A stretch of DNA of 64,000 nt, from positions 186,001-250,000 of the forward strand of contig NZ_ANAH02000011.1 in the NCBI RefSeq assembly GCF_000335475.2. Direction: 5' to 3'. The position numbers and the translations under genes are program-made. A model generated the notes under the pieces. That model saw only the letters and a program-made list of their open reading frames with translations, did no database searches and was not told where the DNA came from. The DNA is from Cystobacter fuscus DSM 2262. GTDB taxonomy: Bacteria; Myxococcota; Myxococcia; Myxococcales; Myxococcaceae. Position 1 is the first letter of the stretch. Every line of letters starts with the position of its first letter. Below, piece by piece: positions 41,550 to 49,953 of this stretch.

Positions 41550-41788
41550 GCGGTTGGGCCGGGCCACGGCAGGTGCGAGGCTGGCCCCAGCACGAGGGCC
41601 ACCCCGGACTGCGTGGTGTTGAGGCGCTCAAGACAAGCCACTGCCGTGCTGGGAAGGACTGAAGGAGGACGAGAGGCAGCAAGCGGTGCGGTGGCTCGTG
41701 GAGCAAGTGGAAGCCGAGGCTCAATCCCGGGGCAGAGTGAACGGCCCTCTCACGCCTTATTGTCAGGGCTGAGTCTTGGAGCACATGG
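41550..41788. other. Gap with a short protein-like frame; no confident gene
   Basis: On the plus strand 49 codons from about 41623 to the TGA at 41770 read GAQDKPLPCWEGLKEDERQQ then AVRWLVEQVEAEA and PLTPYCQG. It is preceded by an in-frame stop and lacks a start. It ends 16 bases before the SitI6-like gene, where a toxin C-terminus would be expected, but I do not recognise it as one. It may be a decayed toxin tail or an unrelated relic. Confidence 0.25.
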
Positions 41789-42517
41789 ATGCCGTATTTC
41801 AGAGTCAAGGAAGACACATCATCCCCGGAGTACACGGGCGATATTGACGCCGCCCACAAATGGAAGCTGCCGGGTGTCTTCGAGTGTCCCGGCTGCGGAG
41901 CCACTTGGGGTGACAACTCCATCGCCTATCCTTCGGTGGACCTCACGCCTATCGCCACCAAGGCAGACTTCGAGGAAGCGCGAGCAGAGCCCATTGAGGA
42001 ATACGAACGACTGTGTGGACTGGTGCGACCCTATCTACCGCCGGGGGCAATGCTGGAACCGGGCACAGCGCTTGGCCCCCTCGTAGGCAAGGCCCAGGGC
42101 CGCTTCGGGCCGCTCGTGTCCCCCTATCCCTGGTGGCTGTTGGTGGAGCACACGGCACTGGAAAAGCTCCAGGCCGAAGGTGTGCGCGGCCTCAAGGGCT
42201 GCCGCACCCAATTGCGCTTCCGTCAGCGCTCACCACCCGAACTCCTCGAGTTGGAACTCGTCGTCACGGGCCGTGCCCATCCAGATTGCCTGCCACCGAA
42301 CCCCAAGCCGCCTTGCTCTCGCTGTAGCCGTCGTGGACTTCGCTTGCCCGATAATCTTCTGCTGGACCTCGGAACGCTTCCGAAGCACCTGGACGTTTTC
42401 CGGTTGGAGGACTTCTCCACCGTCATCGTCTGCACGGGGCGTTTCGTCGAGGCCTGCCGCAGCTTGGGCCTGAAGGGTGTGTCATTTCACCCTCTGCACG
42501 CGAAATCGCAGGGCTAA
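41789..42517 (+). CDS. SitI6-like double-CXXCG immunity protein (orphan)
   Basis: A 242-residue soluble protein from the ATG at 41789, with TTGGAGCAC as ribosome site. It follows the myxobacterial double-CXXCG family: PGVFECPGCGATWGDNSIAY (first CxxCG), a central GPLVSPYPWWLLVEHTALEK, and a second zinc-like pair PPCSRCSRRGL where the expected CxxCG is CxxCS. The C-terminal part (LLLDLGTLPKHLDVFRLEDF, GVSFHPL) is also characteristic. SitI6 protects against the SitA6 lipoprotein toxin exchanged between kin by TraA/TraB. No intact SitA gene is present here. It is likely an orphan immunity gene kept against toxins of neighbours. The family call is good; function is inferred. Confidence 0.7.
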   Translation: MPYFRVKEDTSSPEYTGDIDAAHKWKLPGVFECPGCGATWGDNSIAYPSVDLTPIATKADFEEARAEPIEEYERLCGLVRPYLPPGAMLEPGTALGPLVGKAQGRFGPLVSPYPWWLLVEHTALEKLQAEGVRGLKGCRTQLRFRQRSPPELLELELVVTGRAHPDCLPPNPKPPCSRCSRRGLRLPDNLLLDLGTLPKHLDVFRLEDFSTVIVCTGRFVEACRSLGLKGVSFHPLHAKSQG

Positions 42518-42550
42518 GCGGGCGAGCCACCTGTAGTTGCTGGAGGCGCC

Positions 42551-45500
42551 TCAGTACTCCTTGCTCCAGATGAAGTCCGCGCCACCCACCTGTGCGTCGC
42601 CGTACTCGGCCTCCACGCCCCAGCGGGGGCCGAACTGGTACTCCAGCCGCACGGAGTTGGCGTTCTCCCGCCGCGTGGTGGACTGGTTCTGGGGCGTGCC
42701 CAGCCGGCCGCTGTAGCCCAGGTAGAGCTTGTCCGTGAGGTACTTGCCCACCTCCAGCCGCGCTCCCGCGAGGCCCTCGTCGCCGGACTCGATGGTGAGC
42801 ACGTCCAGCGGCAGCTTCGCCGCCAGGGCCTTCTTGGCCTGCGAGGCCAGGAGCGAGCCGAGCACCGAGGCCACCTGGCCCTGGTTCATCGACGAGGCAC
42901 CCGAGCCCGCCTTGAGCGTGCGCCGGCCCGTGGCGAGCAGCGTGTAGATGTCCGTCTCCGGCAGCGGCGGATCGCTCGTGGGCTTGATGGTGAAGTCCTT
43001 GCCCTGGCCGCGCACGGCGACGTACACCGTCACGCCCGCGCTCTCGTTCTTGTACTCGGCGGTGGCGTTGATGTAGGGCGCGGCCGCGGGGCCGGTGAAG
43101 CGCACCTGGCTGGAGTTCTGGATGTTGAAGCGCCGGCCGAGCACCTCCACCTCGCCGCGCTGCACGTGCACCTCGCCGTAGATGGAGGCGGTGTCCGCGT
43201 ACTCGACGCGGAAGTTCTCCGACAGGCCGACCTCCACGTTGACGTCGGCGCCCTGGACCCAGAGGTTGCGCGGGGCGTTGATGTTGATGCGGTACTGGCG
43301 CTGGGGCTCGGCCTGGGTGGGGCCGGCGCCGCCCGTGGCGGTGTCCGTGGGCGGGGCCTCGGCCTCGGCCTGGGCGGGATTCATCGGCTGGCCCTGGCAC
43401 GTGAGCACGATGCCCTCGGGCCGCTCGAGCACCTGCAAGTCCTTGCGCTTCTCCTCCGGCAGTTTGATGTGGGCCTCGGGAATGGAGAGGTTGCGCAGGT
43501 TGATGAACTGGGCGGTCTTGGAGATGTCCCCTTCGAACTCGGTGCGCAGCTGGATGATGGCGAAGAGCTGGTCATCGAGCACGAGCGGGAAGTCGTTCAG
43601 GTTGCCCTCGCCCGTGAGGTTGAACGAGCCGGACGCCGTGCGCGTCCCCTCGGCCTTGAGCTTGAGGCTGCCCTGGCCGCTCTGGGCGGAGAAGTCGGAG
43701 AGCGAGATGCGCTGGTCGTCCACGGCGAGCGCCACGTGCACGTCGCGGTAGTCGCCCATCCCATCCAGCGACAGCCGGCCCTGCTTCCACTCGAGCTGGC
43801 CCTGCAGCTTGGGCGCTCCGAGCGTGCCGTCCACGCGCACCTTTTTCATCACCAGCTCGCCGCCGATGGCGCGCACCATGGGCAGCTGGGCGCCGGAGAG
43901 GAAGGAGAGATCGAATATGTGCGAGTCCAGCTCCACCACCACGGGGATGCGGCGGGTATCCATGCCCTGGCGCAGCGCGGGCAGGGACAGGTCCTGCGTG
44001 GCGTGGCCCCGGGCGGTGAGCGTGCCGCCCTTGGGCGAGGTGAGGAGCGCGTCGAAGGCGGAGCGCGCGTCGGCGTAGGTGTAATGCAGCCGCGCCTGGC
44101 CGAGGCCCAGCTCCCGCACGCCGATGTTCTGCACGCCGGCGGTGAGGTCCACCTTGGGATCGTTCAGCGTGCCGCGCGCGCTCAGGCTCAGGGAGACGAC
44201 GTTCTGGGGCTCGGAGGCGTTGTTCTGCTGCTCCTGGGGCTGTGCTTCGCCCCCGCGGCAGCGGGCATTCAGGGCGACTCGCGGGGAGACACTGGCCAGG
44301 CCCTGCAACTCGCGCTGGGACAGGGGACCCGCGCGCGCGGTGAGGGTGAAGGGCACATGGCCCACCACGTCCTGGTCCTGCAGCGCCACGAGCGAGGCGC
44401 GCACCTGGGCCTCCATCTGCGCGAGCAGCGTGCTCTCACGCCGGGCCTCGAGCTGGAGCTTCACGGAGGAGGGGCCGGTGAGCACGGCCAGTTCGCCATC
44501 CAGGGGCACGACGCCATTGACCGTGGCCTGGCGGGCCTGCACCTTCAGCTCCCCTTCGGGCGCGAGCAGCGGACCGGTGAGGTGGGCCGTCATGGAGAGC
44601 TTGCCGCCCGCGTCGGTGGCCAGCCCGTACTGCGACAGCAGCGCGAGCGGCATGTCGACGACCTCGGCGCGCAGCTCTCGCATGGGGGTCTCCATGGCCT
44701 GTTGCGCCGTGGGCGGACGGGCGATGAGCCCGCCGAGGGTGAAGGGCGTCTCCAGCGTGGCGGTGGCCTTCTGGGCGAGGCCGCGCAGGTTCAGGGTCGC
44801 GCTGAGGGCGCCGTCCTGCTCATCCGACCGGGCGGTGAACTCGAAGTCGAGCTGCTCTCCGGCCAGCTTGGGCGGGAGCGCGCCGATGGCGAGCGGCACG
44901 GGCGGGGCCTGCTCGGGGTCTGTCGCGGAGGCCGTTCCCCAGTAGCGCAGATCCGCGCCCTGGAGCGCGAGGTCCAGCCGCGGGTCGTTCGCCATGCCCT
45001 TGAGGGTCACCTTCCCGGACAGCCGGCCGGTGGCGGACTCGGGCTGGCCAGCCATGCGCAGCGCGGAGCCGATGTCCAGGTGGTCCAGGGTGAGCTCCAG
45101 GTCCACGGGCTCGCGGCGGTGCTTCATGAGGCCCTGGACCGGCACGTCGAAGTGGCTGGAGACGCGCAGCGCGGGCGCGCTCGCGGTGAAGGTCCCGGTG
45201 GCGCGGTCGCGCGCGTAGCGGCCGTCCAGGTCGAACGCCAGGTCCGAGTACTGCTGGTAGCGGCCACCGCTCAACTTGAGCTGGGCCCGGGCATCCGGCC
45301 GGGACATGCGCCCGTCCACGGACACCTCGCCGGAAATCAATCCCGCCACGTCGAAGGACGCGGGCAGGTAGGCCTTGGGCAGGCGGCTCAGGTCCAGGGC
45401 TCGCAGCTCGGTGCGCGCGCGGATGGACTCCCCCTGCATCTTCAGGGCGAGCGACAGGCCCTGCTCGCCGGAGGTGAGCGACAGCGCGGGCTCCACCTCC

Positions 45501-47275
45501 ACGCGGCCACCGCCCCAGGTGAGGTGCGTGGGGCGTTGCAGCGTCCAGGCCGCCTCCGGGTACTTGAGGGTGACGTCCTCGAGCGCGAGGCCCTCGTTGT
45601 CCTTGTCCAGGGTGCCCCACAGCGCGAGCTCCAGGGGAGCCTCGCCCTCGGTGTGCACGGAGACCTCGAGCTGGCGGCCCTTGGTGCCGACGAGGGCGCG
45701 CAGGTTCTTGTAGGCGCGGCCTCCGGCGGTGAGCTGGTTCACCTGGAGCCGGGCATCCGTGGTGAGGGGCTGGGTGGCGTCGGGCAGGCGCACGTCGATG
45801 GTGAGTCCCTGGAGGGAGGTGTCCGCCCAGGCGAGCGTGTCGAAGCCACCCACGAGGCTGACGGCGGGCGCGCGCACGGGCCCGGACGCGGCGAAGTCGA
45901 GCGAGCCGCGGCCCGACAGGGGCATGGGCTCGCCGCCGCGGCCCAGCCGGCCCACGGTGTGGGCGAAGGCGCCGAGGTCGGCCGCCACGAGCCGGCCCTC
46001 CACCTTGAGCTTTTCCTGCGTGCCCGAGCCGCTCGCGTAGAGGCTGAGGCCGGGGACGCGCGCCTGGAGCTGGGTGAGGGTGAAGTGTCCTCCCTTGGCG
46101 CTCGCGTGCACGTCCACCGGGCCCAGCGTCTGACCCTCGATGGGCGAGGCGGGCATGGTGAGATCCAACGTGCCCTCGAGTGTGTCCAGGCTCTTGCCGC
46201 CGCCGCGCACGAGCAGGTCCGCCGCGAGCGTGGAGTGGGGCCCGCCGCCCAGCAGCTTGGAGAGATCCAGGTCGCGCACGCGCACGGTGAAGCCCTGGGT
46301 GATGAACGTCTCGAGGTTCACGTCGCCCTGGGCCGTGGCGGTGCCATCGGCGGCCTGGGCATTGAGGTCCACGCTCACGACATCGCCCGTCTTGGCCACC
46401 GTCCCCGCGAGGGTGACGGGCGCGGCCACGGGGTAGGAGGGCAGCACGGCGCGCGCCAGCGCGGGCTCCAGGCGGAGCTTCTTCACCTCGGCGCGCAGCT
46501 TCTCCTCGCCCTCCATGGCGCCGCTGCCCTGCAATTCGAGTCCGGGGGCGGTGAAGTCCACCCGGGCGTTGAGCTGGCCCTCCTCTCCTCCGGCCTGGAG
46601 CGCCAGCCGCATGGGGCCCTGCTGGGGACTGGCCATGCGGGCGGTGGCGTCGAGCTTCGCGGCGAGCGCCTCGGTGGCGGCGGCCCAGGACGCCGAGCCC
46701 CCGGCCTCCAGTCCATCCAGGCGCACCTCCTGGTTGCCCTGGGGAGACTCCGACACGAAGGCCACCGCGCCGCCCTTCAAGCGCAGCTCTTCCAGGGTGA
46801 AGCGCAGCGTGCCGCGGGGCGCGTTGGGATCCTCGGGCTTGGGCTCGGAGGGATTGCGGAGGGCGATGGCGCGCGAGAGGTTGAGCCCGCGTGCGTCCTG
46901 GCGCAGGAAGAGGTGGGGCTCGTCGAGGCCCACGAGCTTCACCACGACGTGCTTGCGCAGCAGGGGCAGCAGCGCCACGCGTACTTCCAGTTGCTCCAGC
47001 TCGGCCACCAGCTCCTGGTCGGGGTCGTACAGCTTCACCCCCGAGAGCACGAGCGAGCGTGGCCCCAGATCCAGTCCGGCGAGCTCCAGGCGGCCGGACA
47101 GCTGCTCATTGGCCTGGGTGAGGGCGAAATCGCGCAGGCGGGCCTCGCCCGGCGGGGTCATGAGGTAGACGAGCGCGCCGGCCACCAGCACGAGCACGAG
47201 CCCGATGAGGCCCACGAGGCCCCACAGGAATCGGCGGCGCCAGCGTCGGGCGCGGGTGGGATGCGGTGTGCTCAA
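42551..47275 (-). CDS. tamB: TamB-type translocation and assembly module protein
   Basis: A 1574-residue protein. An N-terminal membrane anchor (FLWGLVGLIGLVLVLVAGAL) is followed by a long beta-helical AsmA/TamB repeat region. The C-terminal DUF490 domain is recognisable by NLWVQGADVNVEVGLSENFR, EVEVLGRRFNIQNSSQVRFT, and SGASSMNQGQVASVLGSLLA with LPLDVLTIESGDEG near the end. TamB spans the periplasm and works with TamA-like outer-membrane proteins in outer-membrane protein insertion and phospholipid transport. Its start overlaps the TamA-like stop (ATGA), supporting a coupled tamA-tamB unit. Length is typical for myxobacterial TamB. Confidence 0.85.
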   Translation of the reverse strand: MSTPHPTRARRWRRRFLWGLVGLIGLVLVLVAGALVYLMTPPGEARLRDFALTQANEQLSGRLELAGLDLGPRSLVLSGVKLYDPDQELVAELEQLEVRVALLPLLRKHVVVKLVGLDEPHLFLRQDARGLNLSRAIALRNPSEPKPEDPNAPRGTLRFTLEELRLKGGAVAFVSESPQGNQEVRLDGLEAGGSASWAAATEALAAKLDATARMASPQQGPMRLALQAGGEEGQLNARVDFTAPGLELQGSGAMEGEEKLRAEVKKLRLEPALARAVLPSYPVAAPVTLAGTVAKTGDVVSVDLNAQAADGTATAQGDVNLETFITQGFTVRVRDLDLSKLLGGGPHSTLAADLLVRGGGKSLDTLEGTLDLTMPASPIEGQTLGPVDVHASAKGGHFTLTQLQARVPGLSLYASGSGTQEKLKVEGRLVAADLGAFAHTVGRLGRGGEPMPLSGRGSLDFAASGPVRAPAVSLVGGFDTLAWADTSLQGLTIDVRLPDATQPLTTDARLQVNQLTAGGRAYKNLRALVGTKGRQLEVSVHTEGEAPLELALWGTLDKDNEGLALEDVTLKYPEAAWTLQRPTHLTWGGGRVEVEPALSLTSGEQGLSLALKMQGESIRARTELRALDLSRLPKAYLPASFDVAGLISGEVSVDGRMSRPDARAQLKLSGGRYQQYSDLAFDLDGRYARDRATGTFTASAPALRVSSHFDVPVQGLMKHRREPVDLELTLDHLDIGSALRMAGQPESATGRLSGKVTLKGMANDPRLDLALQGADLRYWGTASATDPEQAPPVPLAIGALPPKLAGEQLDFEFTARSDEQDGALSATLNLRGLAQKATATLETPFTLGGLIARPPTAQQAMETPMRELRAEVVDMPLALLSQYGLATDAGGKLSMTAHLTGPLLAPEGELKVQARQATVNGVVPLDGELAVLTGPSSVKLQLEARRESTLLAQMEAQVRASLVALQDQDVVGHVPFTLTARAGPLSQRELQGLASVSPRVALNARCRGGEAQPQEQQNNASEPQNVVSLSLSARGTLNDPKVDLTAGVQNIGVRELGLGQARLHYTYADARSAFDALLTSPKGGTLTARGHATQDLSLPALRQGMDTRRIPVVVELDSHIFDLSFLSGAQLPMVRAIGGELVMKKVRVDGTLGAPKLQGQLEWKQGRLSLDGMGDYRDVHVALAVDDQRISLSDFSAQSGQGSLKLKAEGTRTASGSFNLTGEGNLNDFPLVLDDQLFAIIQLRTEFEGDISKTAQFINLRNLSIPEAHIKLPEEKRKDLQVLERPEGIVLTCQGQPMNPAQAEAEAPPTDTATGGAGPTQAEPQRQYRININAPRNLWVQGADVNVEVGLSENFRVEYADTASIYGEVHVQRGEVEVLGRRFNIQNSSQVRFTGPAAAPYINATAEYKNESAGVTVYVAVRGQGKDFTIKPTSDPPLPETDIYTLLATGRRTLKAGSGASSMNQGQVASVLGSLLASQAKKALAAKLPLDVLTIESGDEGLAGARLEVGKYLTDKLYLGYSGRLGTPQNQSTTRRENANSVRLEYQFGPRWGVEAEYGDAQVGGADFIWSKEY

Positions 47276-49437
47276 AACGCCTCTCCAATCGACAGGAAGA
47301 ACGTGCAGAGGCCCTCGGGAGAGCCCGCGTAGTTCTCCGTCGCCCCATCCTTCAGTCCAAACAGTCCAAAACAGTCGCCCAGGCCACCCAGGGCGGTGGG
47401 TGCATCAGCCGTGGAGCGCAAGATGGGCAGCGGCTGGCCGATATTCAACCTCCGGGCGATATCCACCCGGATGGGGCCGACGATGGTGGCGTAGCGCAGG
47501 CCCAGGCCCACGGCGTGATAGTGATGGTCGCCGAAGACGCGGCCACTCTCCAGGCGGATGTCGTCCTTGTGGGGCCCGAAGTTGAGCGGCCCGATGCCCG
47601 CGAGCCCCGAATCGTGGAAGAGGGCGAGCGTGAGCTCCGAGAACAGTTTCACGCGCAGTTCCACGCTCGTCTCCAGGAGGCTGTTGCCGCCGATGGGGAC
47701 GAGGCGGTCCGCGGGTTGGTCGGAGGTGGAGCTGACTTCACTCATGGGCGAGAGCCGGCGGGTATTGAAGCCCCGCATGGAGGCGCCGCCGCCCAGGAAG
47801 AAGCGGTTGACGATGGCGCTGTCCTGGCCGGCGGGCGTGAGCAGGGTGCCCATGCGCAGCCGGGCCGCGAGCGTGAAGCGATCCTTGGGCCCGAAGGTGT
47901 AGTAGCCGCGCAGGTCCGGCAGCACGCGCACGAAGGTGTACTGGCCGAGCAGGGGGCCACCGCCCTCCTGCAGGGACAGCGAGGCGTAGAAGCCGTGGCG
48001 CGGCGCGAGCGGATCATCCCGGCGGTTGAGCTCGATGAACTGCTCCAGGTAGCTCACGGAGATGTTGCACTCGGCGCGGTCGCTATCGGCCGGGCAGCCC
48101 AGCACGAGCGCCGGGGCGGTCGCCTGGTCCACGCTGCCGCGCTGCCCGTTGAGGTTGTAGAGCTCCAGGTTGTAGGTGGGGGAGATGGAGAAGTCGGGCC
48201 GGGGCTGCCAGACGACGCCGCCGCGCAGCCGTCCGCCGATGTAGTTGTAGGCCTGTTCCAGGCCGCGCTCGGCGGTGAGGGACGTCTGCAGGCGCAGGTC
48301 CCGGGCGAGGAAGCGGGGCTGCTCGAACTGGGCGGAGAACTGGAAGATGGGCCCGTGGGGGGTACTGATGTTGGGCGCGCCGTCCTCGCCTCGATCGAAC
48401 GCGGCGGTGATGTTGGGGATGAAGGCGTAGCCCACGCGGCCGGTGAGGGTGAGCTTGCGCAGGCCGCCGAAGAAGTTGCGGTCCGTCCACTCGCCGAGCA
48501 CGCGGATTTCCTGGCGGGCCGCGTCCAGGCCGATACCGCCACCGGCGCGCACCGAGCGGAAGGGGGCCTCGCGCACGTCCACCACCACGGGCACCGTGCG
48601 CGCCTCGCGGTCCGGCGCGCCGCGGTTGACCTTCACCGCGCCGAACACGCCCATGCGGAAGACGCGCGCCTGGGCATCCGCCAGCGCCGACTCACTGAAC
48701 CACTCGCCCTTCTTCACCGAGCCCTGGGCCTGCTCGATGATGCGCCGCGGGTTCACCTGGGGGTCGGCGTCCGTGGCGACGAAGATGTTGCCGAAGCGGT
48801 AGCGCGGCCCGGGTTGCACCCGCAGGTCCACCGTCGCGCCCCGCGTCGCCAGGTCCACCCGCACCTCGCCGCCCACCTCCGCCTCGGCGTAGCCCAGCTC
48901 GTGCAGGCGCTGCGCCACCGTCTCCTTCGTCACCGCCCACTGCTCCTCGCGGAAGACGGCGCCCTGGGCGATTGGCAGGTCCTCCAGGGCGCGTGCGCGG
49001 TGCTCCTCGCTCAGCTCCTCCAGGCCCGTCACGTTCAGACTCGTGACGAGCGTGGGCGAGCCCTCGTGCACCGTCACCTCCAGCGCGACGGCGTCCTCGC
49101 CCCGGGGCTCCTGCTTCGCGTCGTCCACCCGGGCCTCGTAGAAGCCCTGGGCCTGGTAGAAGCGGACGATGCGCTTGAGGTCCGCCTGCCAGGTGTTGGG
49201 GTCGAAGTAGCTCGGCTTGCCGAACGGGTTGAGCCGCTGCCACCAGGGTGTCTTGGTGGTGACGATCTTCTCCTTGATGTCGGAGGCCTTGACCTGGTCG
49301 GTGCCCTTGATGTCCAGGGCGACCACCTTGGGCTGGCCCTCGTGTGAGGCGCCCTGGGTGTGGGCGCACCCGGCGGAGAGGGTGAGCAGGGAGAGGATCG
49401 CGAAGACCGGGCGGAGTGAAAAGGAGGCGGCGTCCAC
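47272..49437 (-). CDS. tamA: TamA/BamA-type outer-membrane assembly protein
   Basis: A 721-residue protein from the GTG at 49437; the frame is open to 49548, but the signal sequence (FSLRPVFAILSLLTLSAGC, lipoprotein-like) fixes the start. POTRA-type domains follow (KVVALDIKGTDQVKASDIKE, LVTSLNVTGLEELSEEHRAR, YRFGNIFVATDADPQVNPRR). The Omp85 barrel covers the second half, with RFFLGGGASMRGFNTRRLSP in the family's conserved barrel loop and the C-terminal strand ending GLCTFFLSIGEAF. It should insert proteins or lipids into the outer membrane with TamB. A lipobox-like cysteine in the signal is unusual for Omp85 proteins. Assignment as TamA rather than BamA rests on the coupled tamB gene. Confidence 0.85.
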   Translation of the reverse strand: MDAASFSLRPVFAILSLLTLSAGCAHTQGASHEGQPKVVALDIKGTDQVKASDIKEKIVTTKTPWWQRLNPFGKPSYFDPNTWQADLKRIVRFYQAQGFYEARVDDAKQEPRGEDAVALEVTVHEGSPTLVTSLNVTGLEELSEEHRARALEDLPIAQGAVFREEQWAVTKETVAQRLHELGYAEAEVGGEVRVDLATRGATVDLRVQPGPRYRFGNIFVATDADPQVNPRRIIEQAQGSVKKGEWFSESALADAQARVFRMGVFGAVKVNRGAPDREARTVPVVVDVREAPFRSVRAGGGIGLDAARQEIRVLGEWTDRNFFGGLRKLTLTGRVGYAFIPNITAAFDRGEDGAPNISTPHGPIFQFSAQFEQPRFLARDLRLQTSLTAERGLEQAYNYIGGRLRGGVVWQPRPDFSISPTYNLELYNLNGQRGSVDQATAPALVLGCPADSDRAECNISVSYLEQFIELNRRDDPLAPRHGFYASLSLQEGGGPLLGQYTFVRVLPDLRGYYTFGPKDRFTLAARLRMGTLLTPAGQDSAIVNRFFLGGGASMRGFNTRRLSPMSEVSSTSDQPADRLVPIGGNSLLETSVELRVKLFSELTLALFHDSGLAGIGPLNFGPHKDDIRLESGRVFGDHHYHAVGLGLRYATIVGPIRVDIARRLNIGQPLPILRSTADAPTALGGLGDCFGLFGLKDGATENYAGSPEGLCTFFLSIGEAF

Positions 49438-49560
49438 GGGGAGTACATAGCCCGGAAGCCCTCCCGGGGAACCCCCACCCGCGCGGGTTCTCCGACAGAG
49501 GACACTTGGGAGTCGTGAAAACGTGCATCCCGGGCGGGGCGGCTCCAAAGTCAGCCCCCT

Positions 49561-49890
49561 ATGCGAGGACCAATCCGGAGAATCCTGGCGGGGGGGGTGC
49601 TGGTGGGGCTCACCGCGTGCGGGGTGACCGAGGACGAGGCGGTGCGGCTCAAGGAGGGCCAGACGCTGAGCGTCCCCGGCGTGCCCCTGGAGGGCTGCGG
49701 CACCTTGGGCTGCCTGTACGAGGGCCAGGTGTGCATGGAGGTGTTCTTCGAGTACGGCCGCTCGCCCGCGGTGTGCGTCTTCACGGATGTGTGCGAGCGG
49801 CTCGAGTGCCAGACGCAGAAGCCGGGCTACAAGTGCACCCTCTTCGATGGCTTCCCCGGCCAGGTGAAGTGCATCGAGCGGGACGACTGA
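49561..49890 (+). CDS. Small cysteine-rich lipoprotein
   Basis: A 109-residue protein from the ATG at 49561. RRILAGGVLVGLTACG is a lipoprotein signal (lipobox LTAC). The mature part has nine more cysteines, in EGCGTLGCLYEGQVCMEVFF, AVCVFTDVCERLECQTQ and GYKCTLFDGFPGQVKCIE, suggesting several disulfides. No family is recognised. It is divergent from tamA across 123 bases, so the two may share a control region. Small cysteine-rich lipoproteins of this type recur in myxobacteria; the role is unknown. Confidence 0.6.
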   Translation: MRGPIRRILAGGVLVGLTACGVTEDEAVRLKEGQTLSVPGVPLEGCGTLGCLYEGQVCMEVFFEYGRSPAVCVFTDVCERLECQTQKPGYKCTLFDGFPGQVKCIERDD

Positions 49891-49953
49891 CGGCCGCCTC
49901 CCCGTGGCGCCGGGGCCTCTGGGGGAGGCACCCGGGCGGGTGGGGCGAGCGCG

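Noticed and set aside
43166-47332. A plus-strand open frame of about 1388 codons opposite tamB
   Set aside because: It has no family motifs, is very rich in His, Gly, Arg and Ala, and mirrors the tamB codon pattern. GC-rich third positions create such shadow frames.
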